From Bacteroidales bacterium UBA3289 (GTDB lineage: Bacteria > Bacteroidota > Bacteroidia > Bacteroidales > UBA932), in contig DETL01000005.1 in the NCBI GenBank assembly GCA_002361625.1, positions 1-24,298 of the forward strand: 24,298 nucleotides of DNA, read 5' to 3'. Below, piece after piece: positions 14,754 through 22,905 of the stretch. Under the pieces are notes generated by a model. That model was not told the origin of the DNA. It saw nothing but the letters and a program-made list of their open reading frames with translations, and searched no databases. The stretch's first letter is position 1; each line of letters starts with the position of its first letter. The position numbers and the translations under genes are program-made.

Positions 14754-16160
14754 TCACGCGATTACTCCGCTGCCCAGCATTTCGTCACCGTCGTACCAGA
14801 CGGCGAACTGACCGGCGGAGATCCCCCGCTGGGGAGCGTCGAAAAGGATGAACAGGCCGTTGTCACGCCTGAGGAGCGTAGCGCTCTGGAGGGGCTGGCG
14901 GTAGCGGATGCGGACGCGGTAGCGGCGCATTTCGCCAACCTTCATTTCGAGGTCCTCCCGGATCCAGTGGATTTCGGACGGGTCGATGCGGAGACAGAAG
15001 CGGCTAAGCCCTTTGTGCTCATGGCCTTCGCCTACATAGACCGTGTTGGTCTCCGTATCGGTGTCGATGACGAAGACGGGATCCGTATGGCCTCCCACGC
15101 CGAGTCCCTTCCGCTGGCCGATGGTGTAGAACTGGGCCCCTTCGTGCCGGCCGACGATGGCACCATAGGGGTTGGCCTTCAAGCGTGTTTTCTTGACATG
15201 CTTCTTTCCGCTGCGGTAGGTCTCATACTCGAAACGGATGTCGTAATGGAGCGGGGTGGCGAGCCGCTCGAGGTCGCAATTGGAAAGGGAAGCCACTTTC
15301 CCGGAATCGAAAGGACTGGTTCCCAGCGGTTTGCCATCAGTCGTCAGTACTTTCTCCTCCGGTGCATACCGGACGGTCCGCTCCAGGGAAACTCCGTCGG
15401 AAAGGAGTCCGTCCAGCACCGACTGCTGCCACTGGAAAAGCGCGTCATCGGCATACCAGGCGTCATAGACTTCGATGATGTCACCCTCCACGGAAGCAAG
15501 TTTCTGCTTCAGGAACGTGGGGAGGTCCACTTTCCCGACGAAACAGATGCCTTGCGAATCCTTCTTTTCCGCCGAAGGCAGGTCCGCATCCTTGGCGAGG
15601 CGGCGTACTTCGGGCTTGACGATGTCCCCGATGGGGAAAAGGGCCTTGGAGAGCTGTGCCTGGGTCAATTGGCACAGGAAATAGGTCTGGTCCTTGTTGG
15701 GGTCCGTCCCTTCCAGGATGCGGCAGGTGCCGTCCGGGAGGACCTCCTTCCGGCAGTAATGGCCGGTGGCGACATAGTCGGCCCCGTACTTCTGGGCGAT
15801 GCGGAGGAAGGCGTCGAACTTGATCTCCCGGTTGCACAGGACGTCCGGGTTCGGGGTGCGGCCTTTCGCGTATTCGTCGAACATATAATCCACGACCCGC
15901 TGCCGGTATTCCTTGGAAAGGTCCACGAAATAGAAGGGGATGCCGATCTTCCGGGCGACCATCTCCGCCACGAAGCGGTCCTCCTCCCACTCGCAGTCGC
16001 CGTGGAGGGTGGCGTCGGCCTCGTGCCAGTTCTGCATGAACATGGCGAAGACGTCGTAGCCCTGCTCCTTGAGGAGAAGGGCGGCCACCGAGGAATCCAC
16101 GCCGCCCGAGAGGCCCACGCAGACTTTGATTTTACGGTTTTCAGGGTCGAAGGATGCCAT
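14754..16160 (-). CDS. mnmA: tRNA-specific 2-thiouridylase MnmA with internal insertion
   Basis: This 468-residue protein is MnmA, which installs the 2-thio group on U34 of Lys, Glu and Gln tRNAs. The ATP-pyrophosphatase loop SGGVDSS is at 18-24, the first catalytic cysteine is Cys109 in NPDVLCN, the second is Cys206 in SQGICFVG, and FYTIGQRKGLGVGG begins near residue 344. Typical MnmA is about 360 residues. The excess lies mostly between GDIIEV and the GRHEGAQFYTIGQRKG block, about residues 232-334 (15159-15467). That segment holds an aromatic, acidic stretch (YDAWYADDALFQWQQ) and a basic one (GKKHVKKTRLK). All catalytic residues are retained, so activity is expected. It is divergent from cdd, with its own -7 box at 16180-16187. 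Confidence 0.93.
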   Translation of the reverse strand: MASFDPENRKIKVCVGLSGGVDSSVAALLLKEQGYDVFAMFMQNWHEADATLHGDCEWEEDRFVAEMVARKIGIPFYFVDLSKEYRQRVVDYMFDEYAKGRTPNPDVLCNREIKFDAFLRIAQKYGADYVATGHYCRKEVLPDGTCRILEGTDPNKDQTYFLCQLTQAQLSKALFPIGDIVKPEVRRLAKDADLPSAEKKDSQGICFVGKVDLPTFLKQKLASVEGDIIEVYDAWYADDALFQWQQSVLDGLLSDGVSLERTVRYAPEEKVLTTDGKPLGTSPFDSGKVASLSNCDLERLATPLHYDIRFEYETYRSGKKHVKKTRLKANPYGAIVGRHEGAQFYTIGQRKGLGVGGHTDPVFVIDTDTETNTVYVGEGHEHKGLSRFCLRIDPSEIHWIREDLEMKVGEMRRYRVRIRYRQPLQSATLLRRDNGLFILFDAPQRGISAGQFAVWYDGDEMLGSGVIA

Positions 16161-16179
16161 AACTTCCGTTTTTCAACCG

Positions 16180-16187
16180 CAAAAGTA
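16180..16187 (-). promoter_or_regulatory. -7 promoter box of mnmA
   Basis: TACTTTTG on the minus strand matches TAnnTTTG and lies 19 nt before the mnmA ATG at 16160. No -33 TTTG is seen at the ideal distance. Confidence 0.55.
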
Positions 16188-16208
16188 ATGATTTTGGAAA
16201 ATTATTCC

Positions 16209-16216
16209 TATTTTTG
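16209..16216 (+). promoter_or_regulatory. -7 promoter box of cdd
   Basis: TATTTTTG matches TAnnTTTG. It ends only 6 nt before the cdd ATG at 16223, so the message should be almost leaderless. A -33 element at the ideal distance is lacking. Confidence 0.5.
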
Positions 16217-16222
16217 AGAGCT

Positions 16223-16705
16223 ATGACGAACAAACGGATTACCATCGACTACGTGGCTTATGCCTCGGTCGATGAGATGGAACCCCGGGACCGGGAACTC
16301 GTCGCGGCTGCCCTGGAAGCCCGCAAGGGGTCTTATTCGCCCTACTCGAAGTTCCGGGTGGGTGCGGCGCTCCGCCTCTCGGACGGGACGGTCCTGAAAG
16401 GGGCCAACCAGGAGAATATCGCCTATCCTTCCGGCCTGTGTGCGGAAAGGACGGTCATGTTCTATGCCGGTGCCAATTACCCCGGTATCGCATTCGACAC
16501 CCTGGCCGTCGCCGGCGGAAACGGGGAGGAGGTCTGCGAGATGCCCGCCGCCCCCTGCGGCGCCTGCCGCCAGGTGATGGCGGAGTACCAGAAGCTGTAC
16601 GGACAGCCCCTGAAAATCATCCTCATCGGCACGCACGCTATCTACAAGTTCTCCCGGGTGGACGATATCCTGCCCCTGATCTTCGACAGCCTGAAGGTGG
16701 AATAG
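16223..16705 (+). CDS. cdd: Cytidine deaminase
   Basis: The 160-residue protein is a homotetramer-type cytidine deaminase that converts cytidine and deoxycytidine to uridine and deoxyuridine in pyrimidine salvage. The zinc site is complete: CAE at 73-75, with Cys73 as ligand and Glu75 as proton shuttle, and PCGAC at 111-115 with Cys112 and Cys115. The N-terminal SYSPYSKFRVGAAL block is the family's substrate-binding motif. The ATG at 16223 is preferred because the -7 box ends at 16216. The in-frame TTG at 16214 lies inside that box and cannot be translated from this promoter. Confidence 0.93.
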   Translation: MTNKRITIDYVAYASVDEMEPRDRELVAAALEARKGSYSPYSKFRVGAALRLSDGTVLKGANQENIAYPSGLCAERTVMFYAGANYPGIAFDTLAVAGGNGEEVCEMPAAPCGACRQVMAEYQKLYGQPLKIILIGTHAIYKFSRVDDILPLIFDSLKVE

Positions 16706-16716
16706 GGGCCGTTTGT

Positions 16717-16747
16717 TTTGGAAGTATCCATTTTTTGCCTAACTTTG
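16717..16747 (+). promoter_or_regulatory. Complete promoter of the SRP RNA gene
   Basis: TTTG at 16717-16720, a 19-nt spacer and TAACTTTG at 16740-16747 form an ideal Bacteroidetes promoter. The predicted start, near 16752, coincides with the 5' end of the SRP RNA closing stem (GGGAAAG). Confidence 0.85.
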
Positions 16748-16751
16748 CATC

Positions 16752-16854
16752 GGGAAAGTCTTACACGACCAGCTCCCTCTGAACTCCCCCAGGGCAGGAA
16801 TGCAGCAAGGGTAGGAGGTCGTAGCGGTGCGATGTAATCAGCTTTCCCTTTTTT
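16752..16854 (+). ncRNA. ffs: Signal recognition particle RNA (4.5S type)
   Basis: The conserved SRP apical domain is visible at about 16785-16812: the CCCCAGGGCAGGAA side, then GCAGCAAGGG, which forms the Ffh-binding symmetric and asymmetric loops. The RNA folds back on itself: GGGAAAG (16752-16758) pairs with CTTTCCC (16842-16848), TTACA pairs with TGTAA, and CGACC pairs with GGTCG. It is about 97 nt and lacks an Alu domain, as in E. coli and Bacteroidetes. A run of six T's (16849-16854) directly follows the closing stem and serves as terminator. It binds Ffh to target membrane and exported proteins. Confidence 0.93.
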
Positions 16855-16858
16855 CGTT

Positions 16859-18049
16859 ATGATAGCCGTATATACCATCACATCCAGTCTCCACGACGAG
16901 AATTCCGTTTCCCGTATTTCCGACGAATTCCTCAAAGGGGTGTTCCCGGACGGGGATTTCGAGTACAAGGGGTCCGATTTCCGGGATTTCGGGACCCATA
17001 CCCTGGACCTCATCTATGTCCGGACCGGCGGGGCGGAAGGCATCTTCAAATCCCTGCTTCCGGAAATGCTGGCAAGGGGCGTCGAACGGTATTACCTCCT
17101 GACCTCCGGCAAGAGCAACTCGCTGGCGGCGTCGCTGGAGATCCTCTCCTACCTGCGCCAGCAGGGGCTCAAAGGGGAGGTCCTGCACGGAAATGAAACC
17201 TACCTGCAGGAGCGGGTCCATGCCATCGGACAGGTGCAGGAGGCCCGTCTCCAGCTCCGGGACAGGCGCATCGGTGTCATCGGCCAGCCTTCCGACTGGC
17301 TGATCGCCTCCCAGGCGGATCCGATGGCCATCCTGGACAAACTGGGTGTCCGGATGGTGGAGGTGCCCATGGAGGAACTTCTCGTGGAAATCGGCAAGGC
17401 GCAGGGGGAACCCGCACCGGCCGACCAGGAGATGGAAGCGAAGGTCCGGGACGCCTATCCCGGCGCGGTCAAGATCTATAACGCCCTGAAGGTCCTGGTG
17501 GAGAGGTATCATCTCGACGCATTCACGCTCAGGTGCTTCGACCTGCTTACCGCGGTGGGGAATACCGGGTGCCTGGCCCTTGCCTGCTTCAATTCGGAAG
17601 GGATTCCCGCGAGCTGCGAGGGAGACGTTCCCGCCCTGCTGTCCATGATGATCGCCAGCGCCCTGACCGGCGTCAGCGGCTTCCAGGCCAATCCGGCCCG
17701 CATCGACACGGAAACGGGCGAAATGCTCTTCGCCCATTGCACGATTCCGTTCAACATGGTGGAAAACTGGCAGTTCGACACCCATTTCGAATCCGGCATC
17801 GGCGTGGGTATCCACGGCATCTTCCCGGAAGGTCCGGTCACGGTATTCAAAGTCTCCGGTGACCTCAAGCGGCATTTTGCGGCGGAAGGGGAACTGGTCG
17901 GAAACCAGTATGAATCCAATCTCTGCCGTACGCAGGTGAATCTGCGGCTTTCGCCTCAGGACGCCCGATACTTCCTGACGGACCCCATCGGCAATCACCA
18001 CATCATCATTCCCGGCCACAGCAAGGCCCTGCTGGAAGAACTGTTATAG
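16859..18049 (+). CDS. L-fucose/L-arabinose isomerase-like protein
   Basis: The 396-residue protein resembles the L-fucose isomerase-related family (COG2407). It has an N-terminal alpha/beta part, a central LTAVGNTGCLALACFN to CEGDVPALLSMM segment matching the glutamate/aspartate metal-site region of the sugar isomerases, and a C-terminal GNHHIIIPGHSKALLEEL. It is shorter than classical FucI (about 590 residues), so its substrate is uncertain. No kinase, aldolase or transporter for fucose or arabinose lies nearby. The ATG at 16859 comes 5 nt after the SRP RNA T-run, and no separate promoter is visible, so it may depend on read-through from the ffs promoter. Its end overlaps the convergent DUF4249 gene by 6 nt. 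Confidence 0.75.
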   Translation: MIAVYTITSSLHDENSVSRISDEFLKGVFPDGDFEYKGSDFRDFGTHTLDLIYVRTGGAEGIFKSLLPEMLARGVERYYLLTSGKSNSLAASLEILSYLRQQGLKGEVLHGNETYLQERVHAIGQVQEARLQLRDRRIGVIGQPSDWLIASQADPMAILDKLGVRMVEVPMEELLVEIGKAQGEPAPADQEMEAKVRDAYPGAVKIYNALKVLVERYHLDAFTLRCFDLLTAVGNTGCLALACFNSEGIPASCEGDVPALLSMMIASALTGVSGFQANPARIDTETGEMLFAHCTIPFNMVENWQFDTHFESGIGVGIHGIFPEGPVTVFKVSGDLKRHFAAEGELVGNQYESNLCRTQVNLRLSPQDARYFLTDPIGNHHIIIPGHSKALLEELL

Positions 18050-18925
18050 GAACGGGAACATCCGCTTGAAGTACGGTCGGAACGGGTCGTCCACCGTCAC
18101 GCTGGCCCGGCTGACGGGACAGACGGCGAAATACCCCAAGACCTGCTCGCCCCGGATGTTGGTGGGAACGTTGGCGGGTTGGGGCGTGAAGAGCGGGATG
18201 GATGTGCCGCCCATCGTCAGGGCGACCAGATAGTCGTAATAGCCCTTGTCCAGGGTCCAGATTTCCTGGGTGAGCACATCTCCGGCTTCAATGTATTTGT
18301 AGCAGTCTCCGTATTGTTTCCGGAATACTTCGGACTGCAGGAGTCCGGTGATCGGGAAGCCGGCGACTTCGGCGTTGTTGAAGAACTTGTCGTCGGAGAC
18401 GATGGCCATCGAAAAGGGGGGATACAGGCCGTTGACGGCATGGGTGAGGAGGAAATAGCTTTCGATTTCCTTCTCGTACCCCCAGACGGCCAGGGTCCAG
18501 AGACTGTCTGAATCCATCGTCTTGCCTCCGGCGTAAGCGTAGTCCACGGCATCCAGCCGGAATCCGTTCTCGGGCATGGTAGCCTCCGCTTCATATTCTT
18601 CTCCTTCGGGAAGCCGGATCCGGAGCCGGTAATCCACGCCCTCTTGGCAGGCATAGCCTTCCGGGGCTTCGTAGATGCCGGGTTCCTTCTCGTTGAATAC
18701 CACGTCGTTGACCCGGACGGAAGCGCCCCGGACCATGGGCTGCGCCTCCTGGTGGAAGTAGGAGATGGTCCGCGACAGGATGACGCGCTGTGCATCCTCC
18801 GGACGGTCGGTCAGGGTCGCCTCCACCGCCAGGTATTCGTGATAGTCCGACCGGGAGCGGAGGTCCACCTTTTCCGTGCAGGCGGCCAGGAAAAGCAGCA
18901 ACAGGGGTATGAGGTACTTTTTCAT
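18044..18925 (-). CDS. DUF4249 family outer-membrane lipoprotein
   Basis: The 293-residue protein starts with a lipoprotein signal (MKKYLIPLLLLFLAAC, lipid attachment at Cys16). It continues with a beta-sandwich-like N-terminal part (YLAVEATLTDRPEDAQRVILSRT, with VRVNDVVF and later the EAEATMPENG segment) typical of DUF4249. These lipoproteins are regularly encoded next to CarboxypepD_reg TonB-dependent receptors in Bacteroidetes and are presumed surface partners of them, although the ligand is unknown. The gene follows the receptor with a 3-nt gap, so it is the last member of that operon. Its stop overlaps the convergent isomerase-like gene by 6 nt. Confidence 0.85.
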   Translation of the reverse strand: MKKYLIPLLLLFLAACTEKVDLRSRSDYHEYLAVEATLTDRPEDAQRVILSRTISYFHQEAQPMVRGASVRVNDVVFNEKEPGIYEAPEGYACQEGVDYRLRIRLPEGEEYEAEATMPENGFRLDAVDYAYAGGKTMDSDSLWTLAVWGYEKEIESYFLLTHAVNGLYPPFSMAIVSDDKFFNNAEVAGFPITGLLQSEVFRKQYGDCYKYIEAGDVLTQEIWTLDKGYYDYLVALTMGGTSIPLFTPQPANVPTNIRGEQVLGYFAVCPVSRASVTVDDPFRPYFKRMFPFL

Positions 18926-18928
18926 CGG

Positions 18929-21289
18929 TCAGAACTGGATGTTGCAGGAAATGGAGGGGATGATGGTGAACAGGTAAACCTTGGCCGCCTGGGCTTCCTC
19001 GTCTTCCCGGTTGTAGGTGAAGGCGACGGACCAGGCATTGTGTCGGGAGTAGGCGTTGTACAGCGAGAGATTCCACTCGGCGCCCCAACGTTTGTCGGCG
19101 ATGCGCCGCTTGGTGCGGTATGTGAGCGAGAGATCCATCCGGTGGTAATCCGGCAGCCGGTCCTCGTTGCGGGAGGAATAAACCGGGACCCAGCGGTCCA
19201 TGTAGTTGAACCGACCCACGGGATAGGTTGTCGGCGCCCCGCTGTAGAACACCCATTCGGTGGAGGCGGACCACCGTTTGGAAAAATCGTAGCTGAGCAC
19301 GAAATTGACGGCGTGTTCGTGGTTCAGCGGGGAAGGATAGGGATTCCCGCCGTTGATTTCCGGAATATGGTAGAAAGAACGGGACCAGGTGTAGGCGAGC
19401 CAGCCGCTGAACCGGGTAAAATCGTACTTGAGCATGAGTTCCGTCCCGTAGGAGCGGGACGTGCCGAAGCGGAGCAGGCCTTCCCGGTCGGGATCGGCCA
19501 GGACCAGTCCGGGATTGTCCACGAAGTCCATCGCGCCGCGGTTGTCCTTGTAGAATCCCTCCAGGGAGAGCTTCAGGGCCTGCTGCGCGAAAAGGAAATT
19601 CACGCCCAGGGAATACTGGTCCGAGCGCTGCGGCTTCACATTGGGAGAGGCGGTGAACCAGGCGTCCACGGGGCTGCCGGTGATGCTGATCCGGGACTGC
19701 TGGAGGTACTGGAAGGAGCGCACGTAGGCCGCTTTGAAGGAAAGGTCCTCGGTGAGGGGGTAGGAGGCCGATATCCGCGGCTCCAGGCCGGAGAAAGTCC
19801 GGACGGCTTCTCCCTTCCCGACTTCTTCCGTCTTGACGAGTTCATGCGTGACCGAGTCAAAGTATTTCTGTTCCGTGGGTCCCAGGGTGGTGAAGGTGGA
19901 GAACCGGAATCCATACCGGACCGTCGCCTTCCCGATCTTCTGTTCGTTCTGGAGATAGACGGCAGGCTGGACGGCGAAGTTTTCCGGAAGCTTCACGGCC
20001 TGGATGATGGACTCCTCGTCCCGGGGGCTCGTATCTCCCGGCACGATGCCGTAGTACGCGGCCTGCAGGCCCGCCTTCAACGTGTTGGACCCATTGATGT
20101 ACCAGGTCCATCCCGCCTTGAGCCCCGTTTCGCGGATTTCCTGCCGGGTATCGAAGTCGGCATTGTCCATTTCTGTGCCGATGTCATTGCGGTACAGGGA
20201 GTTATAGAGGATGACGTCGGATGTGAGACTGGGATTGTACACATGGTTCCAGCGCAGGGACTGCGTATGGTTGGCGAATCCGAAGACCATCTCGCTCAGG
20301 TTGAACTCCTGCATGCTGAACCCGAAAACGTCCTTTCCGCTGAAGGCTGAGAGGTAGAGCCGGTCCTTCTCGGAGGCGATCCAGCTCAGTTTCCCGTTCA
20401 GGTCATAGAAATACATCTGCGTCTTGTCGGGAAGCTTGGCGCCGATGAAGGGAAGCAGCAGGTCCATGTAAGTCCGTCGTCCCGCCAGCATGAAGGAAAG
20501 CTTTTCCGGGACGATGGGCCCCTCCAGGAAGAGTTTGGAGGTGATCAGGCCGATGGAAGCGTTCCCGCCGAACGACCGGTTGTTTCCGTCCTTGGTGGAA
20601 ATGTCCAGGACGGAGGAAAGCCGTCCGCCGTAGGAGGCCGGGAAATCGCCTTTGTACAGGTCGGCACCGCGGATGGCGTCGCCGTTGAACATGGACAGGA
20701 AACCCAGGAAATGACCGCAGTTGTACACGGGTGCCCCATCTACCAGGATGAGGTTTTGGTCGATGCCGCCGCCCCGCACGCTGAAGCCGGTGGATCCCTC
20801 GCTCGGTGTCTGGACGCCCGGCATCATCTGGATGACCCGGATGATGTCGGCCTCGCCCATCAGGGTGGGCATCTTTTGCACGAGTCCGCCGTCTACCCGT
20901 TCCAGACCCATCTGGGGAAGCTTGATCTCTTCACGCTTGGACCGGGAGAAAACCGTCGCGGCATCCAGCTCGTTCCTGTCTAGTGCCAGATGGAAGTCCA
21001 GTTTCACGGATTGGCTGAGGTCCGCGGGATGTTCCTGCGTGACATATCCGTAATAGGCACAGTACACCGTGTGCTTTCCGGCCGGGACGCTCAGGGAGTA
21101 ATATCCCACGGCATCCGCTGCGACGCCGGTTTTCCGGTCTTCCAGGTACACCACGGCCTGGGGCAGGGGTTCGCCCGTTTCCGCATCCCGGACATAGCCG
21201 GACACGACGGTCTTCTTTCCCTGTGCTCCGAGGACAAAAGGAAGGAGCAGGAGGATTGCTGTCCCGATAAGTCGCTGTTTCAGCGTCAT
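18929..21289 (-). CDS. TonB-dependent receptor with CarboxypepD_reg-like domain
   Basis: The 786-residue outer-membrane protein has a signal peptide (about 1-23), a carboxypeptidase-regulatory-like beta-sandwich at about 28-110 (VVSGYVRDAETGEPLPQAVVYL), and a plug domain (about 118-230; VIQMMPGVQTPSEGSTGFSVRGG, LILVDGAPVYN, SYGGRLSSVLDI). A beta-barrel follows and ends in the terminal aromatic SCNIQF, recognised for barrel insertion. It is smaller than SusC (about 1,000 residues) and has no SusD neighbour; the partner is the DUF4249 lipoprotein. It probably imports a substrate through TonB-ExbBD energy. The start at 21289 is fixed by the signal peptide and by an ATGA overlap with the upstream flavoprotein gene. 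Sequence upstream of it in the same frame is a shadow of that gene. Confidence 0.9.
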   Translation of the reverse strand: MTLKQRLIGTAILLLLPFVLGAQGKKTVVSGYVRDAETGEPLPQAVVYLEDRKTGVAADAVGYYSLSVPAGKHTVYCAYYGYVTQEHPADLSQSVKLDFHLALDRNELDAATVFSRSKREEIKLPQMGLERVDGGLVQKMPTLMGEADIIRVIQMMPGVQTPSEGSTGFSVRGGGIDQNLILVDGAPVYNCGHFLGFLSMFNGDAIRGADLYKGDFPASYGGRLSSVLDISTKDGNNRSFGGNASIGLITSKLFLEGPIVPEKLSFMLAGRRTYMDLLLPFIGAKLPDKTQMYFYDLNGKLSWIASEKDRLYLSAFSGKDVFGFSMQEFNLSEMVFGFANHTQSLRWNHVYNPSLTSDVILYNSLYRNDIGTEMDNADFDTRQEIRETGLKAGWTWYINGSNTLKAGLQAAYYGIVPGDTSPRDEESIIQAVKLPENFAVQPAVYLQNEQKIGKATVRYGFRFSTFTTLGPTEQKYFDSVTHELVKTEEVGKGEAVRTFSGLEPRISASYPLTEDLSFKAAYVRSFQYLQQSRISITGSPVDAWFTASPNVKPQRSDQYSLGVNFLFAQQALKLSLEGFYKDNRGAMDFVDNPGLVLADPDREGLLRFGTSRSYGTELMLKYDFTRFSGWLAYTWSRSFYHIPEINGGNPYPSPLNHEHAVNFVLSYDFSKRWSASTEWVFYSGAPTTYPVGRFNYMDRWVPVYSSRNEDRLPDYHRMDLSLTYRTKRRIADKRWGAEWNLSLYNAYSRHNAWSVAFTYNREDEEAQAAKVYLFTIIPSISCNIQF

Positions 21290-22782
21290 TTCTGGATAAG
21301 TGACTTGGCGGCGGACTGGCCGGCCAGGTAACCGGTGGAGAAGGCGAGCTGGAGGTTGTAGCCGCCCGTGTCGGCATCCATGTCCAGCACTTCGCCGCAG
21401 AAATACAGGCCCGGCTGCTTCTTGGATTCCAGCGTTTTGGCGACGACCTCGCCGGTGGAGATGCCGCCGGCGGTAATCACGCTGCGTTCGAATCCCACGA
21501 AGCCGGCGATGTCCAGTTTCCAGTCTTTCATCGCGGCCGCCAGGGTGTCCACGCTCACTTTCGGATTCGTCTTGAGGAAGGCGAGGGTGAGCTCCCAAGG
21601 CATCAGCTTTCCGAGCATGATGCGGAACAGCCGCTGGAAGCTCTGCCCCTTGGAGCGTTCGTCATGGATGACGTCCTCCCACTTCTGATGGACGTCCTCA
21701 TTGAGTTTTTCCAGTTCCACGGCCGGCTTGAGGTCGATGGAAACGGCTACCTTCTGTCCGTTGTTCAGGGCGTTCACCGCTTTCCGGCTCACCATGAAAC
21801 CGAGCGGGCCTTCCAGGCCTCCGTCGGTGAACTCGATGTCGCCGAACTCACTCTGGACCTCCTCGCCGCCGATGAAAAGCGTGAGCTGGACATTCTCCAG
21901 GTTGTTCCCGTTGAAGAGTTCGCCCAGTTCGGACAGGGGCTTGATGCGTTCGATATGCTTTTCGAATTGGGGATACCAGTCGGGCAGGGGAGCGATCTTG
22001 CGCTCCTTCACCTTGCCATAAACCGTGCGGCCGCGGAAGGCCTGCTTGATCTCGCCGGCCAGGGCGCTCTGCTCCGTCTTGTACCCTTCCGGAACGAGGG
22101 CGGTCAGGGACGGATAGCACGGTTCCACGGTGTGGCCGAGTTCCTCCGCCCACATGTAGCCGTCGCCGGTGGACCCGGTGCCCGGATAGGACAGGCCGCC
22201 GGTGGCGATGATGAGTTTCGGGCAGGTGTATTCCTCCGTCTCGATCTTGGTCTCGATCTTGAACTGGGGCTTCTTCCGGGGATCGTCGCTCGGGATCCGG
22301 CGCTCCTTGGTGATGGTTTTCACGGTATCCAGGCTGTATCCCCGGGGAGTCTTGTCGATGGTCTTGACCTCGCATCCCGTGACGATTTTCACACCGGCAA
22401 GGGTACAGGCCCTCAGGAGGGTATCCACGACGTCCCCGGCCATATGGGATTCCGGGAAGGCCCGGTCCCCGCGTTCCACGACGCTTCTGAGGCCGTTGGC
22501 CTGGAACAGGCCGATCAGCTTTTCCGGGGGAAGGTTGTGCCAGGCGGGACTGACGAAATTGGTGTCGGTGCGGACGTGGTCCGAGAAATCGCCCCACTCC
22601 TTGACATTCGTGAAGTTGCAGCGGCCCTTGCCGGTGATCATCACCTTGCGGCCGGCCTTGGGCATCTTCTCCAGCACGGTGACCGTCCCTCCGTTTTCCG
22701 TCTGGGCCAAAACCTCCGCAGCGCCCAGTGCCGCAACCAGTCCGGAGGCCCCGCCTCCGATCACAATGACGTCAGATTTCAT
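21286..22782 (-). CDS. HI0933-family NAD(P)/FAD-dependent oxidoreductase
   Basis: The 498-residue protein has the Rossmann FAD motif DVIVIGGGASGLVAAL at the extreme N terminus and the family signatures TGKGRCNFTN, ATGGLSYPGTGSTGDGY and the C-terminal GEVLDMDADTGGYNLQLAFSTG. The HI0933 family includes BaiN and proteins annotated as aminoacetone oxidase; the real substrate is usually unknown. It is about 90 residues longer than typical members, partly from a charged segment (KERRIPSDDPRKKPQFKIET) before the second FAD motif. The start at 22782 puts the Rossmann motif at residue 4. Its stop overlaps the start of the TonB receptor (ATGA), making an unexpected operon with an outer-membrane uptake pair. 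Confidence 0.88.
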   Translation of the reverse strand: MKSDVIVIGGGASGLVAALGAAEVLAQTENGGTVTVLEKMPKAGRKVMITGKGRCNFTNVKEWGDFSDHVRTDTNFVSPAWHNLPPEKLIGLFQANGLRSVVERGDRAFPESHMAGDVVDTLLRACTLAGVKIVTGCEVKTIDKTPRGYSLDTVKTITKERRIPSDDPRKKPQFKIETKIETEEYTCPKLIIATGGLSYPGTGSTGDGYMWAEELGHTVEPCYPSLTALVPEGYKTEQSALAGEIKQAFRGRTVYGKVKERKIAPLPDWYPQFEKHIERIKPLSELGELFNGNNLENVQLTLFIGGEEVQSEFGDIEFTDGGLEGPLGFMVSRKAVNALNNGQKVAVSIDLKPAVELEKLNEDVHQKWEDVIHDERSKGQSFQRLFRIMLGKLMPWELTLAFLKTNPKVSVDTLAAAMKDWKLDIAGFVGFERSVITAGGISTGEVVAKTLESKKQPGLYFCGEVLDMDADTGGYNLQLAFSTGYLAGQSAAKSLIQK

Positions 22783-22805
22783 AGAGTTCTTCTCAATAAT
22801 TCGCG

Positions 22806-22837
22806 CAAAATTACGATAATTTGCGTTTTTCTGCAAT
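22806..22837 (-). promoter_or_regulatory. Promoter of the flavoprotein-TonB receptor operon
   Basis: On the minus strand TAATTTTG (22813-22806) matches the -7 consensus. ATTG (22837-22834), 20 nt upstream, is a three-of-four match to the -33 TTTG. The leader to the ATG at 22782 would be about 17-20 nt. Confidence 0.6.
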
Positions 22838-22905
22838 CCACCTGCACGTATTCCCGAAAAAATCCGTACCTTGGACCACCTAACCACTTAATTATACAAC
22901 AATAA

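Noticed and set aside
14754..16160. MnmA insertion as a second inserted gene or mobile intein
   Set aside because: The insert lacks intein splice motifs (no N-terminal Cys/Ser block or C-terminal His-Asn before Cys/Ser/Thr) and is only about 100 residues.
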